From contig NZ_KE159703.1 of assembly GCF_000403435.2 (NCBI RefSeq), forward strand, positions 923,033 through 987,032: 64,000 nt of DNA, given 5' to 3'. Positions 24,679 through 32,919 of the stretch are shown in pieces; within the stretch, counting starts at the first letter, position 1, and every line of letters starts with the position of its first letter. The stretch is from Oscillibacter sp. 1-3 (GTDB lineage Bacteria > Bacillota > Clostridia > Oscillospirales > Oscillospiraceae). The notes under the pieces were generated by a model, which did not search any database, was not told the DNA's origin, and was given only the letters and a program-made list of their open reading frames with translations. A program made the translations under genes and the position numbers.

Positions 24679-25030
24679 GTTTACTAAACAGGGGAATCAA
24701 AATGCTCTGAAACCCGTCAGGATACCCAATGCGGAAGGAGCTCCGCGCGGTTGAAAAGTGGATGCGGTGCATAAGAGCGGGGAAGGCCTGCGTTGGGCGG
24801 CGGGAGAAATTTTCGCGGATTGTGTCATGAAATCAGAGCAGGTAATCGTATACCTGTCCGGCAGATGAAAGGCGCAGTTTCTGCGGCCTTTTTTCGGGGC
24901 CCGGCGCGGGGATGGGTCACATATTATATATATACGGCAGGGTGTGGATAGAGAGGGAGCGGGGCCGCCTGCCGGGTTCGGTCTGGAGCTGGCTTCGCTG
25001 GGAAAAATTGAAAAAATTTGCCGCTTGGCC
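24679..25030 (+). other. Non-coding region with one short terminator-like stem
   Basis: No convincing gene. At 24871-24894 CGCAG-TTT-CTGCG followed by GCC and six T looks like a short intrinsic terminator on the plus strand. An AT-rich block with TATTATATATATA lies near 24919. A 13-codon ORF ahead of the stem is too short to claim. Confidence 0.4.
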
Positions 25031-25059
25031 TTGCAATTGCGGATGAATAAGCGTAGAAT
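25031..25059 (+). promoter_or_regulatory. Promoter of the tandem riboswitch leader
   Basis: TTGCAA, 17-base spacer, TAGAAT on the plus strand; transcription would start near 25066, about 380 bases before the SLH-protein start codon. Confidence 0.6.
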
Positions 25060-25170
25060 GAAAACGGAAGTGTATAAGGCGCTTTCAAAAGTCTGTCAGG
25101 GGGAATGTGAATGGGGAGCGATCCGCCGGAGAGAGCGCCCGCCGCCGATGCGCCGTTGGCGGCGGGGAAG

Positions 25171-25233
25171 ACCGTAAGGCGAGGGCAAACCATGGGAAAC
25201 TGCGGGGCGCAAAGCTATGGGGACTACGACGGT
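25171..25233 (+). promoter_or_regulatory. c-di-GMP-I (GEMM) riboswitch, first of two
   Basis: GEMM landmarks: GGGCAAACC, a GAAA tetraloop between CATGG and CTGCGG, then GGCGCAAAGCTATGGGGACTA. ACCGT at 25171 and ACGGT at 25229 close the P1 stem. Located in the long leader of a surface-protein gene, a usual target of c-di-GMP riboswitches. A 2',3'-cGAMP-type variant is not excluded. Confidence 0.82.
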
Positions 25234-25277
25234 AAAACAGGTACCTGTTTTAAGTTTGCGGCATGCCGCAAACTTAA
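25234..25277 (+). other. Two abutting perfect palindromes between the riboswitches
   Basis: AAAACAGGTACCTGTTTT (18 bp) at 25234-25251 and a 28-bp palindrome with arms TTAAGTTTGCGGCA at 25250-25277, sharing two T. They start directly after the P1 stem of aptamer 1 and end 16 bases before aptamer 2. The T-rich end of the first stem (TGTTTTAAGTTT) could serve as a weak terminator. Confidence 0.8.
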
Positions 25278-25293
25278 TCCGTTATGTCAGCCC

Positions 25294-25395
25294 GGCTGCT
25301 GGAAAGCTGGATCTAGTAAACCGTCTGAAAGGGCGGGACACAAAGCCACGGGGCCTAACGCGCCGTCCCCTGCGGGGGAGGGGGCCATGGCAGCC
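25294..25395 (+). promoter_or_regulatory. c-di-GMP-I (GEMM) riboswitch, second of two
   Basis: P1 arms GGCTGC (25294) and GCAGCC (25390). Core: AGTAAACCGTCTGAAAGGG, then GGGACACAAAGCCACGGGGCCTAA, matching the GEMM pattern with the GAAA tetraloop and the receptor. Downstream GC-rich stems run to the SLH-protein ribosome binding site. Tandem aptamers typically give a steeper or two-input response. Confidence 0.85.
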
Positions 25396-25447
25396 CAGCC
25401 GCCGGACCCTTTGCGTCCGAAATAGCAAAGAAAGGAAAGAATTGCTT

Positions 25448-27616
25448 ATGAGAATTATGAGAAAACTCCTATCCGTCGCAGTAGCGCTGTCCCTGTGCGC
25501 CAGCCTGGCGGCTCCGGCGTTGGCGGCCTCCTTCGATGATCTCCAGGATGCCATTGACGGTAATACTGAAACTGGTGAGCGCATCGAATCAGACCGTGAG
25601 GATCACTATGGCTACGACAAGGATGAAGACGGCAAGTATGGCGTCGAGTCCTGGAAGAACGATGGTGGCGGACGGGATGTCCAGATCAATGAGAAGGTCG
25701 AGTACGACAGCGAGAAGGACGAAAACACCACCATTACTGTTAAGGACGATGTCACCATCGATCTGAATGGCAACGACATCGACGGCGGCTACAAGGCTGG
25801 CGAAAGTGACGGCAGCAAGGACAGTGTCATCACCGTCACAGATGGCGCCGATCTGACCATTAAGGACTCCTCTGAGGACCAGAGTGGAACGATCACCGGC
25901 GGCAACGCGGTTGGTACTATACATGAGAACAAGGCCGGCGGCGGTGTCTATGTGGCTGACGGCAGCCTGACTTTGGACGGCGGCACGATTTCCGGGAATT
26001 ACGCTGAGGACAACGGCGGCGGCGTATATGTCGGAAAAGGCAGCTTTACCATGGAGGACGGCAAGATCAGTGATAATGCCACCGGCAATGCCGGCGGCGG
26101 CATCTATCTGAACACGGAGCTGAGCGCGCGGGACGATCAAGAGGCCAAATTCGTCATGAATGGCGGCGAGATCTCCAACAACACAGCGGGTTCAACTACG
26201 GCTGGCACCGGTTCCGGCGGCGGCATTGGCGCGGTAACATACGAGGAGAATAAGGATCAGACCCAGGCGTATGATACCATTATCATCAATGGCGGAGCCA
26301 TTACGGGCAATGTTGTCGGCGGAGAAGGCGGCGGCATTGCCAGCACCAACGGAACCGTTGTAATCAATGGTAAAGACGACGCTAAGGTTGAAATTTCCGG
26401 CAATACGGCCGGCAATAATGGCGGCGGTATTTACAGTCATGACTCGAAAGTGACGATCAACAACGCGAACATTTCCGGGAATCGTGCAGAAAGTTTCGAG
26501 GATGAGGATCGTAATACCAAGGGCGGTGGCATCTATTCCCAGGGTGGGAGTACTGTAGAGGTGCGCAATAGTACCATCTCCGGTAATGAAGCCAAGTATG
26601 GCGGCGGTATTTTCAACTACCAGAGCAACCTCACGATTCGCCAAACCAACAAGATGTTCAGTAATACTGCTACCGGTCACAGCGATGATCTGTATAACAA
26701 TAATTCAGGGACAGATTTTAAGTTGACACTATATGTCGTTACTGGCATGGATGCCACACTTGAAAAGGATGGAAAGCCTGTTACTGGTTGGTATACAGAT
26801 GGCAGTACCCGCTGGGGTGATGGATATACGGAATTTGTTCTCGCATATCAGCCGGGTACAGTCTATAAGGGCGGTATTCTGTGTCTCAAGGCGGCCCACG
26901 ATGAGTATTTCGATGTGGAGTACATTGATGGTTTGGGCGGAGCCCTGTTTGAAAACCAGACGTACGAGGTGGAGAACAAAAACCCCATTCCTGTGTTTGG
27001 CGGCGAGATTCCCGTCCGTCCCGGCTACACCTTTGCAGGTTGGCTCGTTGATGACGAGAATTTCGATCCCGAGAGCGGAATTGTTACCGGGACTTTGACC
27101 CTGGTGGCTGCTTGGATTCCCGTTCCCGAGGAGCCCGAAGTTCCCGTGATTCCCGAGGAGCCTGTGGTTCCTGAGGAGCCCGTGGTCCCCGAAGTCCCCG
27201 TGATCCCCGGCGACACCGATGACACGGATGCCGCGGACGACGGCACCACCATCGATGAGACTGCTGTGCCTCTGGCCAGCGGTCCCGTCACCCGCGCGGA
27301 GTTCGTGGACTATCTGTGGCGTCATGAGGGCCAGCCGGCCCCCGTGGCTGACAGCGGCCTGTTCGAGGACGTGACTGAGGAGCACACGTACTCCCCGGCT
27401 ATGGCCTGGGCCAAGTCCATCGGGATCATCAAGAGCTACGAGGACGGCACATTCGAGCCTGACGAGCTGGTGACGGTGTCCGCCGCGCGCGGAATCCTCA
27501 CCCGCTACGCCGCCTATCTGGGCATCAAGATGCCCGAGCTCACCGCTCTGGTGGGCGAGGACGACGAGCTTGTGCTCAACTGCGACGAGGTAATCAGCGA
27601 GTTTTTCGGCGAATAA
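25448..27616 (+). CDS. Secreted beta-helix surface protein with InlB-type repeat and SLH anchor
   Basis: 722-residue cell-surface protein. Residues 1-26 form a signal peptide ending ALA. About residues 130-420 are right-handed beta-helix repeats of the form GGGIY..GS..(T/S)(I/M)xGG.ISGN. Around 493-556 is a Listeria-Bacteroides (Flg_new/InlB) repeat, RPGYTFAGWLVDD. A Pro/Val/Glu linker (EEPVVPEEPVVPE) spans about 556-590, then an SLH domain from about 607 to 700 (PVTRAEFVDYLWR and the SYEDGTFEPDELV turn) anchors it to the cell-wall polymer. ATG 25448 is preferred, with AAAGGAAAG upstream. Tandem c-di-GMP riboswitches suggest it is made in an adhesion or biofilm mode. Confidence 0.9.
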   Translation: MRIMRKLLSVAVALSLCASLAAPALAASFDDLQDAIDGNTETGERIESDREDHYGYDKDEDGKYGVESWKNDGGGRDVQINEKVEYDSEKDENTTITVKDDVTIDLNGNDIDGGYKAGESDGSKDSVITVTDGADLTIKDSSEDQSGTITGGNAVGTIHENKAGGGVYVADGSLTLDGGTISGNYAEDNGGGVYVGKGSFTMEDGKISDNATGNAGGGIYLNTELSARDDQEAKFVMNGGEISNNTAGSTTAGTGSGGGIGAVTYEENKDQTQAYDTIIINGGAITGNVVGGEGGGIASTNGTVVINGKDDAKVEISGNTAGNNGGGIYSHDSKVTINNANISGNRAESFEDEDRNTKGGGIYSQGGSTVEVRNSTISGNEAKYGGGIFNYQSNLTIRQTNKMFSNTATGHSDDLYNNNSGTDFKLTLYVVTGMDATLEKDGKPVTGWYTDGSTRWGDGYTEFVLAYQPGTVYKGGILCLKAAHDEYFDVEYIDGLGGALFENQTYEVENKNPIPVFGGEIPVRPGYTFAGWLVDDENFDPESGIVTGTLTLVAAWIPVPEEPEVPVIPEEPVVPEEPVVPEVPVIPGDTDDTDAADDGTTIDETAVPLASGPVTRAEFVDYLWRHEGQPAPVADSGLFEDVTEEHTYSPAMAWAKSIGIIKSYEDGTFEPDELVTVSAARGILTRYAAYLGIKMPELTALVGEDDELVLNCDEVISEFFGE

Positions 27617-27649
27617 GAACCATTCTTTCAACCTGACAGACAACCCCCA

Positions 27650-27679
27650 GGCCGGACGCGAGAGCGTCCGGCCTTCTTT
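27650..27679 (+). terminator. Terminator of the SLH-protein gene
   Basis: Perfect 10-bp stem GGCCGGACGC/GCGTCCGGCC with GAGA loop, then TTCTTT. Confidence 0.88.
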
Positions 27680-27681
27680 GT

Positions 27682-27781
27682 GCGGCTCCGCAGGCGCCGG
27701 GCTCTGTTCCGGCCTGTCCGCCGGAAAGCTGGTGTTTTCGGAAAAACGGACGGGGACAGCGCCCCGCCCCTACAGAGCCGC
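27682..27781 (+). repeat. Repeat C, copy 1
   Basis: About 100 bp with ends GCGGCTC and GAGCCGC; inner part GGGCTCTGTTCCGGCCTGTC then CGGAAAAACGGACGGGGAC. Copy 2 is at 49829-49920. In both places a repeat B element follows within 26 bp. Confidence 0.8.
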
Positions 27782-27794
27782 AACCCCCAAATTC

Positions 27795-27957
27795 TAGGCC
27801 CTGTTTGAAAAAATTCAAAACGCCCAAACGGTGGATCATTATCCGCCGCTCTGCGTTAAATTTTCTTGCCGGGCGTCAGCCCGCCTGCAAAGATTTGCCT
27901 TGATTGGCGAAAAAACTCTCGCCGTTGGGCATTCCGTCATTTTTCAAACAAGGCCTA
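27795..27957 (+). mobile_element. Repeat B, copy 1: MITE-like element with TA ends
   Basis: 163 bp with terminal inverted repeats TAGGCCCTGTTTGAAAA and TTTTCAAACAAGGCCTA, no ORF. The interior is conserved with copies 28983-29146 and 49946-50109. TA at both ends is the target duplication expected for IS630/Tc1-type transposition, so a MITE mobilised in trans is the likely identity. Confidence 0.8.
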
Positions 27958-27962
27958 GATGG

Positions 27963-28156
27963 TATAGTCGAAGCACTTGAACATCCGCAAATTGCGGATG
28001 TTCAACCAGCGGGTCATCGACCCGCTGGACGGGCTTTGCCCGTGTGCTTTACCTATGAAGTCAAACACACGGCCGTTTACACGGTCCCTGGCGGCAGCAG
28101 AACTGCCGCCAGGGTGAAAAGAATCGTTCTGATTCTTTTCAAGTGTGTTGACTATA
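27963..28156 (-). repeat. Repeat A, copy 2 (inverted relative to copy 1)
   Basis: 194 bp, the cleanest copy: TTGAACATCCGCA palindrome, CCAGCGGGTC/GACCCGCTGG, ACGGGC/GCCCGT, a weak fourth stem, CCGT/ACGG, CCCTGGCGGCAG/CTGCCGCCAGGG, and AAAGAATC/GATTCTTT, bounded by TATAGTC and GACTATA. It begins 6 bp after repeat B copy 1. Confidence 0.87.
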
Positions 28157-28194
28157 AAATGCCCGGTTGGCCGCCGCCTCCTCCGGAGCGGAGG

Positions 28195-28223
28195 TTGACA
28201 GAAAATTCCTGTCATGATATACT
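28195..28223 (+). promoter_or_regulatory. Sigma-A promoter of the membrane protein at 28271
   Basis: TTGACA, 17-base spacer, TATACT, a near-consensus promoter 48 bases before the start codon. Confidence 0.85.
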
Positions 28224-28270
28224 TTTTCAAAAATGATACAGAGTTTCAAGCGGCGAGAGGAGGCGGGCCC

Positions 28271-28693
28271 ATGGGCGGAAAGGTGAAAAAGCGCATTGCG
28301 ATCCTGGTTGTCTGCGCGGTGCTGGCGGCGGGAATGATGGCGGTGGCCGCGTCGCTGGATATGCCCAGTGAGATGATTATGCGGTGGTTCGGAGCTTCCT
28401 ATGACTCCCTCTCCACCATGATCCTCTTCGTCCTCTTCTGCGGCGCTCTGGGATTCCCGGTGCAGATTCTGGTCAAAGCGTTTCCCCGGGCGCTTTTAAT
28501 GCTCCAACGGATTTCCATGAGGCGGGCAAAGATACTGCTGGCGGTGCTGGATACAGCGGCCCTCTTCCTCATCATGGCGCTGGTGGACCGGCTGATGAGC
28601 ACGGTGCTGGTGGGCTATGTGATTTTGTTTCTTATTGCGCTGGTGATGGCGGTGCTCTCCATGGATGATCTGGAGGGCTGGGAAAACCGATAA
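28271..28693 (+). CDS. Hypothetical four-helix membrane protein
   Basis: 140 residues; start ATG 28271 follows GAGGAGG. Four hydrophobic segments are visible (residues about 8-28, 43-65, 82-104, 108-128) with short polar loops and no catalytic motif. The N-terminus MGGKVKKR is basic, so the N-terminus is likely inside. No family is recognised. It has its own promoter and terminator and is boxed in by repeat elements on both sides. Confidence 0.75.
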   Translation: MGGKVKKRIAILVVCAVLAAGMMAVAASLDMPSEMIMRWFGASYDSLSTMILFVLFCGALGFPVQILVKAFPRALLMLQRISMRRAKILLAVLDTAALFLIMALVDRLMSTVLVGYVILFLIALVMAVLSMDDLEGWENR

Positions 28694-28699
28694 ACGACA

Positions 28700-28733
28700 G
28701 GCGGGAGGCGTGTTTCGGCGCTTCCCGCCTTTA
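28700..28733 (+). terminator. Terminator of the 28271 gene
   Basis: GGCGGGA..GCG stem with complement GCG..TCCCGCC, then TTTAT; one interruption in the stem. Confidence 0.7.
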
Positions 28734-28792
28734 TAACGCCCTGAGACGGGGCGAACGGAGGAGACGGGTTTGTCAGACGGCGGAAGATGTGG

Positions 28793-28984
28793 TATAGTTG
28801 AAGCACTTGAGCATCCGCAATTTCCGGATGTTCAACCAGCGGGTCGGTGACCCGCTGGACGGGCTTTGCCCGCGTGATTCACCTATGAAGTCAAACACAC
28901 GACCGTTTACACGGTCCCTGGCGGCAGTAGAACTGCCGCCAGGGTGAAAAGAATCGTTTTGATTCTTTTTAAGCGTATTGACTA
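28793..28984 (-). repeat. Repeat A, copy 3
   Basis: 192 bp in the same orientation as copy 2 and nearly identical to it. Its right end (TTGACTA) runs directly into repeat B copy 2, so the TA is shared. Confidence 0.85.
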
Positions 28985-29146
28985 GGCCCTGTTTGAAAAA
29001 AGTCAAAACGCCCAAACGGTGGATCTTGATCCGCCGCTCTGCGTTAAATGTTCTTGCCGGGCGTCAGCCCGCCTGCAAAAATCTGCCTTGATTGGCGAAA
29101 ACATCTCTCGCCGTTGGGCATTCCGCCATTTTTCAAACAAGGCCTA
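28983..29146 (+). mobile_element. Repeat B, copy 2, abutting repeat A copy 3
   Basis: 164 bp, TA-bounded, same terminal inverted repeats as copies 1 and 3. It ends about 15 bp before the thiN ribosome binding site, so it forms most of the thiN upstream region. Confidence 0.8.
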
Positions 29147-29176
29147 ATACCAAAAACACGAGGGAGGAACGGCCCT

Positions 29177-29809
29177 ATGAAACGCTGCTTTGTCTTTGCC
29201 GCCGGCGCCTTTTACGGCCTGCGGGAGCGTCCGGGCGAGCCCGGAGATCTCATCATCGCCGCCGACGCGGGTTATCAGATCTGCCTGCGGGAAAACATCA
29301 TTCCCGATCTCCTGTTGGGGGACTTCGACTCTATGGAGCCGCCGGCGGACTTTCGCCATATCTGCCGCCTGCCGGTGGAAAAGGACGACACCGATACCCT
29401 GGCCGCCCTCCGGACAGGGCTGGAGGCGGGCTGTACGGATTTTTGGATCTACGGCGGCACCGGCGGCAAGCGGCTGGACCACACTCTGGCCAACCTCCAG
29501 TCCCTGCTGTTCCTCCGCAGGAGAGGGGCCCGGGGCTGGCTGTACGGCGACGACTTTCTCTGGACCGTGATCGAAAACGAGGCCCTGGACATTCCCAAGA
29601 CGGTGGAGTGGGGCCTGTTCTCCGCCTTCTGCCTGGGGGACCGGGCGGAGGGGGTGGACGAGACCGGCTTTCAGTATCCCCTGAAGAGCGCCGTGCTGAC
29701 GCCGGATTTTCCCGTGGGAGTCAGCAACCACATTCTCGAGCCCATGGCCCGGGTTTCCGTCCGGAGGGGCGTCCTGGCGGTGGGCTGGGAGCTGCCGCCG
29801 TTGGACTAA
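29177..29809 (+). CDS. thiN: Thiamine pyrophosphokinase
   Basis: Transfers pyrophosphate from ATP to thiamine to form thiamine diphosphate. 210 residues. N-terminal Asp-rich motifs are LIIAADAGYQ and LLGDFDS, followed by the EKDDTDTLAAL substrate motif and YGGTGGKRLDHTL, all diagnostic. ATG 29177 has GGGAGG upstream. No TPP riboswitch is seen; the upstream region is largely repeat B. Confidence 0.94.
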   Translation: MKRCFVFAAGAFYGLRERPGEPGDLIIAADAGYQICLRENIIPDLLLGDFDSMEPPADFRHICRLPVEKDDTDTLAALRTGLEAGCTDFWIYGGTGGKRLDHTLANLQSLLFLRRRGARGWLYGDDFLWTVIENEALDIPKTVEWGLFSAFCLGDRAEGVDETGFQYPLKSAVLTPDFPVGVSNHILEPMARVSVRRGVLAVGWELPPLD

Positions 29810-29839
29810 AAGTAGAATAACGAATTGACAAAAGTGTGG

Positions 29840-29868
29840 TTGCGTATTGTTCTCATTTCAGGTATAAT
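29840..29868 (+). promoter_or_regulatory. Promoter of the selenium-type xanthine dehydrogenase
   Basis: TTGCGT, 17-base spacer, TATAAT, about 85 bases before the start at 29952. A TTGACA also occurs at 29825 but is badly spaced. Confidence 0.8.
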
Positions 29869-29951
29869 GTACAAGAAAAGAAAGGTCGACCTTTTCGGAA
29901 ATTACACATGACCGTGGGACCGAGGGCGGGCACGGGAACAAGGAGTCTTTT

Positions 29952-32501
29952 ATGGCAACGTTTCGCGTAAATGGCAAGACTGTGACTGTGGGAAAAAACC
30001 AGAAGCTGCTGCGGTACCTGCGGGATACCTTGAGGCTGACCTCCGTGAAGGATGGGTGCAGCGAGGGCGCCTGCGGCACCTGCACCGTCCTCGTTGACGG
30101 CAAGCCCACCAAGGCCTGCGTCCCCCAGACCGACAAGCTGGAGGGCAAGGAGGTCCTCACCGTGGAGGGTCTCAGCGAGTTTGAACGGCAGGTGTATACA
30201 TACGCCTTCGGCCACGCCGGGGCGGTTCAGTGCGGCTTCTGCATCCCGGGGATGGTGATCTCCGCCAAGGCCCTGCTGGATAAGAACCGGAACCCCACCC
30301 GGGAGGAGGCGGCCTTCGCCATCCGCAACAACATCTGCCGCTGCACCGGGTATGTGAAGATCATTGACGCCATTTTGCTGGCGGCGGAGCTGTTCCGGGC
30401 CGGGGAGGTCCCCCAGGCGGCGGAGAACTGGTCCCTGGGGGCCCGGGTCCCCAGGATCGACGTGGAGGAGAAGGTCACCGGCACGGGCGTTTACCCCGAC
30501 GACATCTATATGGACGGCATGATCTACGGCAGCGCCGTCCGCAGCGAATATCCCCGGGCGCGGGTGCTGGCCATTCACACCGAGGAGGCCAGGCGGCTTC
30601 CCGGCGTGGTGGGGGTGTTCACCGCCGCAGACGTGCCGGGCAGCAACAAGGTGGGCCATTTGAAGCGGGACTGGGATACTATGATCGCCGTGGGGGACAT
30701 CACCCACTACCTGGGGGACGCCATCTGCCTGGTGGCGGCGGAGACGCCGGAGATCCTGGCCCAGGCCAAGGCCCTGGTAAAGGTGGACTACGAGGAGCTG
30801 CCCTGTGTCCGCAGTCCCCGGGAGGCCATGCTGCCGGACGCCCCCCTGGTCCACCGGGAGGGGAACCTGCTGAGCCACAAGCACATCCAGCGGGGCAACC
30901 CGGCGGAGGCCATCGCCAAGAGTAAGTACATGCTGACCCAGCGGTTCTATACGCCGTGGACGGAACACGCCTTCCTGGAGCTGGAGTGCGCCGTGGCCTA
31001 TCCCGACGGGGACGGAGTTATGGTCCTCTCCACCGACCAGGGCGCCTACGACACCCAGCACGAGATCATGACCATGCTGGGATGGCCGGCGGAGCGGGTG
31101 AAGGTGCGCAACTGTCTGGTGGGCGGCGGCTTTGGAGGCAAGGAGGACGTGACCGTCCAGCACCACGCCGCCCTGATCGCCTGTCTGACGAAGCGGCCGG
31201 TGAAGGTGAAGCTCACCCGGGCGGAGAGTCTTTTGATCCACCCAAAGCGACACCCCATGGAGATGGAGTTTTCCCTGGGCTGCGACGAGAACGGCATCAT
31301 CCAGGGCGTGGCCGCCGAGGTCATCGCCGACACCGGGGCCTACGCCTCTCTGGGCGGACCGGTGCTGGAGCGGGCCTGCACCCACGCCGCCGGACCCTAT
31401 AACTATCAGAACTTTGAGATTGACGGCTGGGCCTACTACACCAACAATCCCCCCGCCGGGGCCTTCCGGGGCTTTGGCGTGACCCAGACGTGCTTTTGCA
31501 TCGAGAGCCTCCTGAACCGCATGGCGGATCTGGTGGGCATCACCCCGTGGGAGATCCGCTACCGCAACGCCATCCGCCCGGGGCAGGAGCTGCCCAACGG
31601 CCAGATCGTGGATGAGTCCACCGGTCTGGTGGAGACGCTGGAGGCGGTGAAGCCGTACTACGACAAGGCCAAATACGCGGGTCTTGCCTGCGCCATGAAG
31701 AACGCCGGCGTGGGCGTGGGCATCCCGGACACGGGCCGGGTGCGGCTGACAGTGGAGGGCGGCAAGGTCCATATCTTCGCCGGGGCCTCCTGCATCGGCC
31801 AGGGCCTGGGCACGGTGCTGACGCAGATGGTCTGTGACCAGACGGGAATTTCACCGCAGAACGTGGTATACGAGCGGTCCAACACCTACTTTGCGCCGGA
31901 CTCCGGCACCACCTCCGGCTCCCGGCAGACGCTGTTCACTGGCGAGGCCTGCCGGCGGGCCTGCCAGGACCTGAAAGCGGCGCTGGCGGGCGGCGGCCTG
32001 GAGACCCTGAACGGCCGGGAGTTTCGGGGAGAGTATTTGGGGAAGACGGACCCCCTGGGGGCCAATGTGCCCAACCCCGTCAGCCACATCGCCTACGGCT
32101 ACGCCACCCAGCTCTGCATCCTGGACGAGGACGGCAGAATCCAGCAGATGGTGGCGGCCCACGACGTGGGCAGGGCGGTGAATCCCCTCTCTGTGGAGGG
32201 ACAGATCGAGGGCGGCGTGGTGATGTCCATGGGCTTCGCCCTGACGGAGCGGTACCCCCTGGTGGACTGCAGACCCACCGCCAAGTACGGCACCCTGGGC
32301 CTCTTCCGGGCCAACCAGATTCCGGAGATCACCGCCATTGTGGTGGAGAAGGAGGGGCTGGACGTGGCCTGCGGCGCCATCGGCGTGGGGGAGATCACCT
32401 CCATTCCCACGGCCCCGGCCATTGCCGACGCCTATTACCGCTATGACGGCAAGTTCCGCACGGCGCTGCCCCTGGAGGACACGCCCTATACCCGGAAATG
32501 A
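29952..32501 (+). CDS. Fused molybdenum hydroxylase, selenium-dependent xanthine dehydrogenase type
   Basis: 849 residues that fuse two domains usually on separate chains. Residues 1-160 are the 2Fe-2S ferredoxin (CSEGACGTC) and the four-helix second cluster domain (CGFCIPG, CRCTGY). From about 170 is the molybdopterin domain, with TPWTEHAFLELE and the GGGFGGKEDV loop typical of Mo-pterin binding. This architecture matches selenium-dependent xanthine dehydrogenase (TIGR03311-like), which uses a labile, non-coded selenium ligand. AGGAG precedes ATG 29952. No FAD subunit is adjacent to it; the acceptor is unknown. Its stop overlaps the next gene. Confidence 0.9.
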   Translation: MATFRVNGKTVTVGKNQKLLRYLRDTLRLTSVKDGCSEGACGTCTVLVDGKPTKACVPQTDKLEGKEVLTVEGLSEFERQVYTYAFGHAGAVQCGFCIPGMVISAKALLDKNRNPTREEAAFAIRNNICRCTGYVKIIDAILLAAELFRAGEVPQAAENWSLGARVPRIDVEEKVTGTGVYPDDIYMDGMIYGSAVRSEYPRARVLAIHTEEARRLPGVVGVFTAADVPGSNKVGHLKRDWDTMIAVGDITHYLGDAICLVAAETPEILAQAKALVKVDYEELPCVRSPREAMLPDAPLVHREGNLLSHKHIQRGNPAEAIAKSKYMLTQRFYTPWTEHAFLELECAVAYPDGDGVMVLSTDQGAYDTQHEIMTMLGWPAERVKVRNCLVGGGFGGKEDVTVQHHAALIACLTKRPVKVKLTRAESLLIHPKRHPMEMEFSLGCDENGIIQGVAAEVIADTGAYASLGGPVLERACTHAAGPYNYQNFEIDGWAYYTNNPPAGAFRGFGVTQTCFCIESLLNRMADLVGITPWEIRYRNAIRPGQELPNGQIVDESTGLVETLEAVKPYYDKAKYAGLACAMKNAGVGVGIPDTGRVRLTVEGGKVHIFAGASCIGQGLGTVLTQMVCDQTGISPQNVVYERSNTYFAPDSGTTSGSRQTLFTGEACRRACQDLKAALAGGGLETLNGREFRGEYLGKTDPLGANVPNPVSHIAYGYATQLCILDEDGRIQQMVAAHDVGRAVNPLSVEGQIEGGVVMSMGFALTERYPLVDCRPTAKYGTLGLFRANQIPEITAIVVEKEGLDVACGAIGVGEITSIPTAPAIADAYYRYDGKFRTALPLEDTPYTRK

Positions 32502-32899
32502 CGCCTTCGGGAAGGGCGCCGGAGGACATCTCCGCACTTCTGGGGGCGGGATGCTGTGCAGTGTGCGCGGGGTTTTGCGGCGCGGTGGAAAGACAATTTG
32601 GAGCGGAGGCCCTGTGGAGCAGCGGCGGAATACGTTGGAAGTACGAATGCCAATACCGCTGGAGGGGAAGGCGTCTTTGCACGCTGTATGTACGGAGAAG
32701 CTGTGCCGCCTTGCAGATTGTATTCAACAGGGCGGAGCAGGCGAGGTTTCAATCGGAGAGGGAGACATATCATCCGCGGATACGGCGGGCCTTCGATATT
32801 GCGGAGACTTACCCGGATGGAAAGCGCTTTTTGTTTGGCCTGGCAGATGAGCTGTTATTTCCGGAGTTTCTCCGTCTGTTGGAATACAAACGAAAATAG
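32498..32899 (+). CDS. DUF3788-like protein, coupled to the xanthine dehydrogenase
   Basis: 133 residues. The middle and end (WKYECQYRWRGRRLCTLY, then the DGKRFLFGL region) follow the DUF3788 pattern of an aromatic beta core and short C-terminal helices. The ATG overlaps the dehydrogenase stop as ATGA, so it would be translated from the same mRNA by coupling. Function of DUF3788 is unknown. An alternative is that this is a decayed copy, because the N-terminal 40 residues are Cys/Ala/Gly-rich and fit the family less well. Confidence 0.65.
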   Translation: MTPSGRAPEDISALLGAGCCAVCAGFCGAVERQFGAEALWSSGGIRWKYECQYRWRGRRLCTLYVRRSCAALQIVFNRAEQARFQSERETYHPRIRRAFDIAETYPDGKRFLFGLADELLFPEFLRLLEYKRK

Positions 32900-32919
32900 A
32901 GGAGACGGCTGGCCGTCCC

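Noticed and set aside
25840..26700. Glycine-rich in-frame repeats as a possible DNA-level satellite
   Set aside because: The repetition is at protein level (beta-helix coils) with varied codons, so it is ordinary repeat-protein coding.
29853..31772. A 639-codon minus frame opposite the fused xanthine dehydrogenase
   Set aside because: Composition is that of a reverse-complement shadow; the plus strand holds the conserved enzyme.
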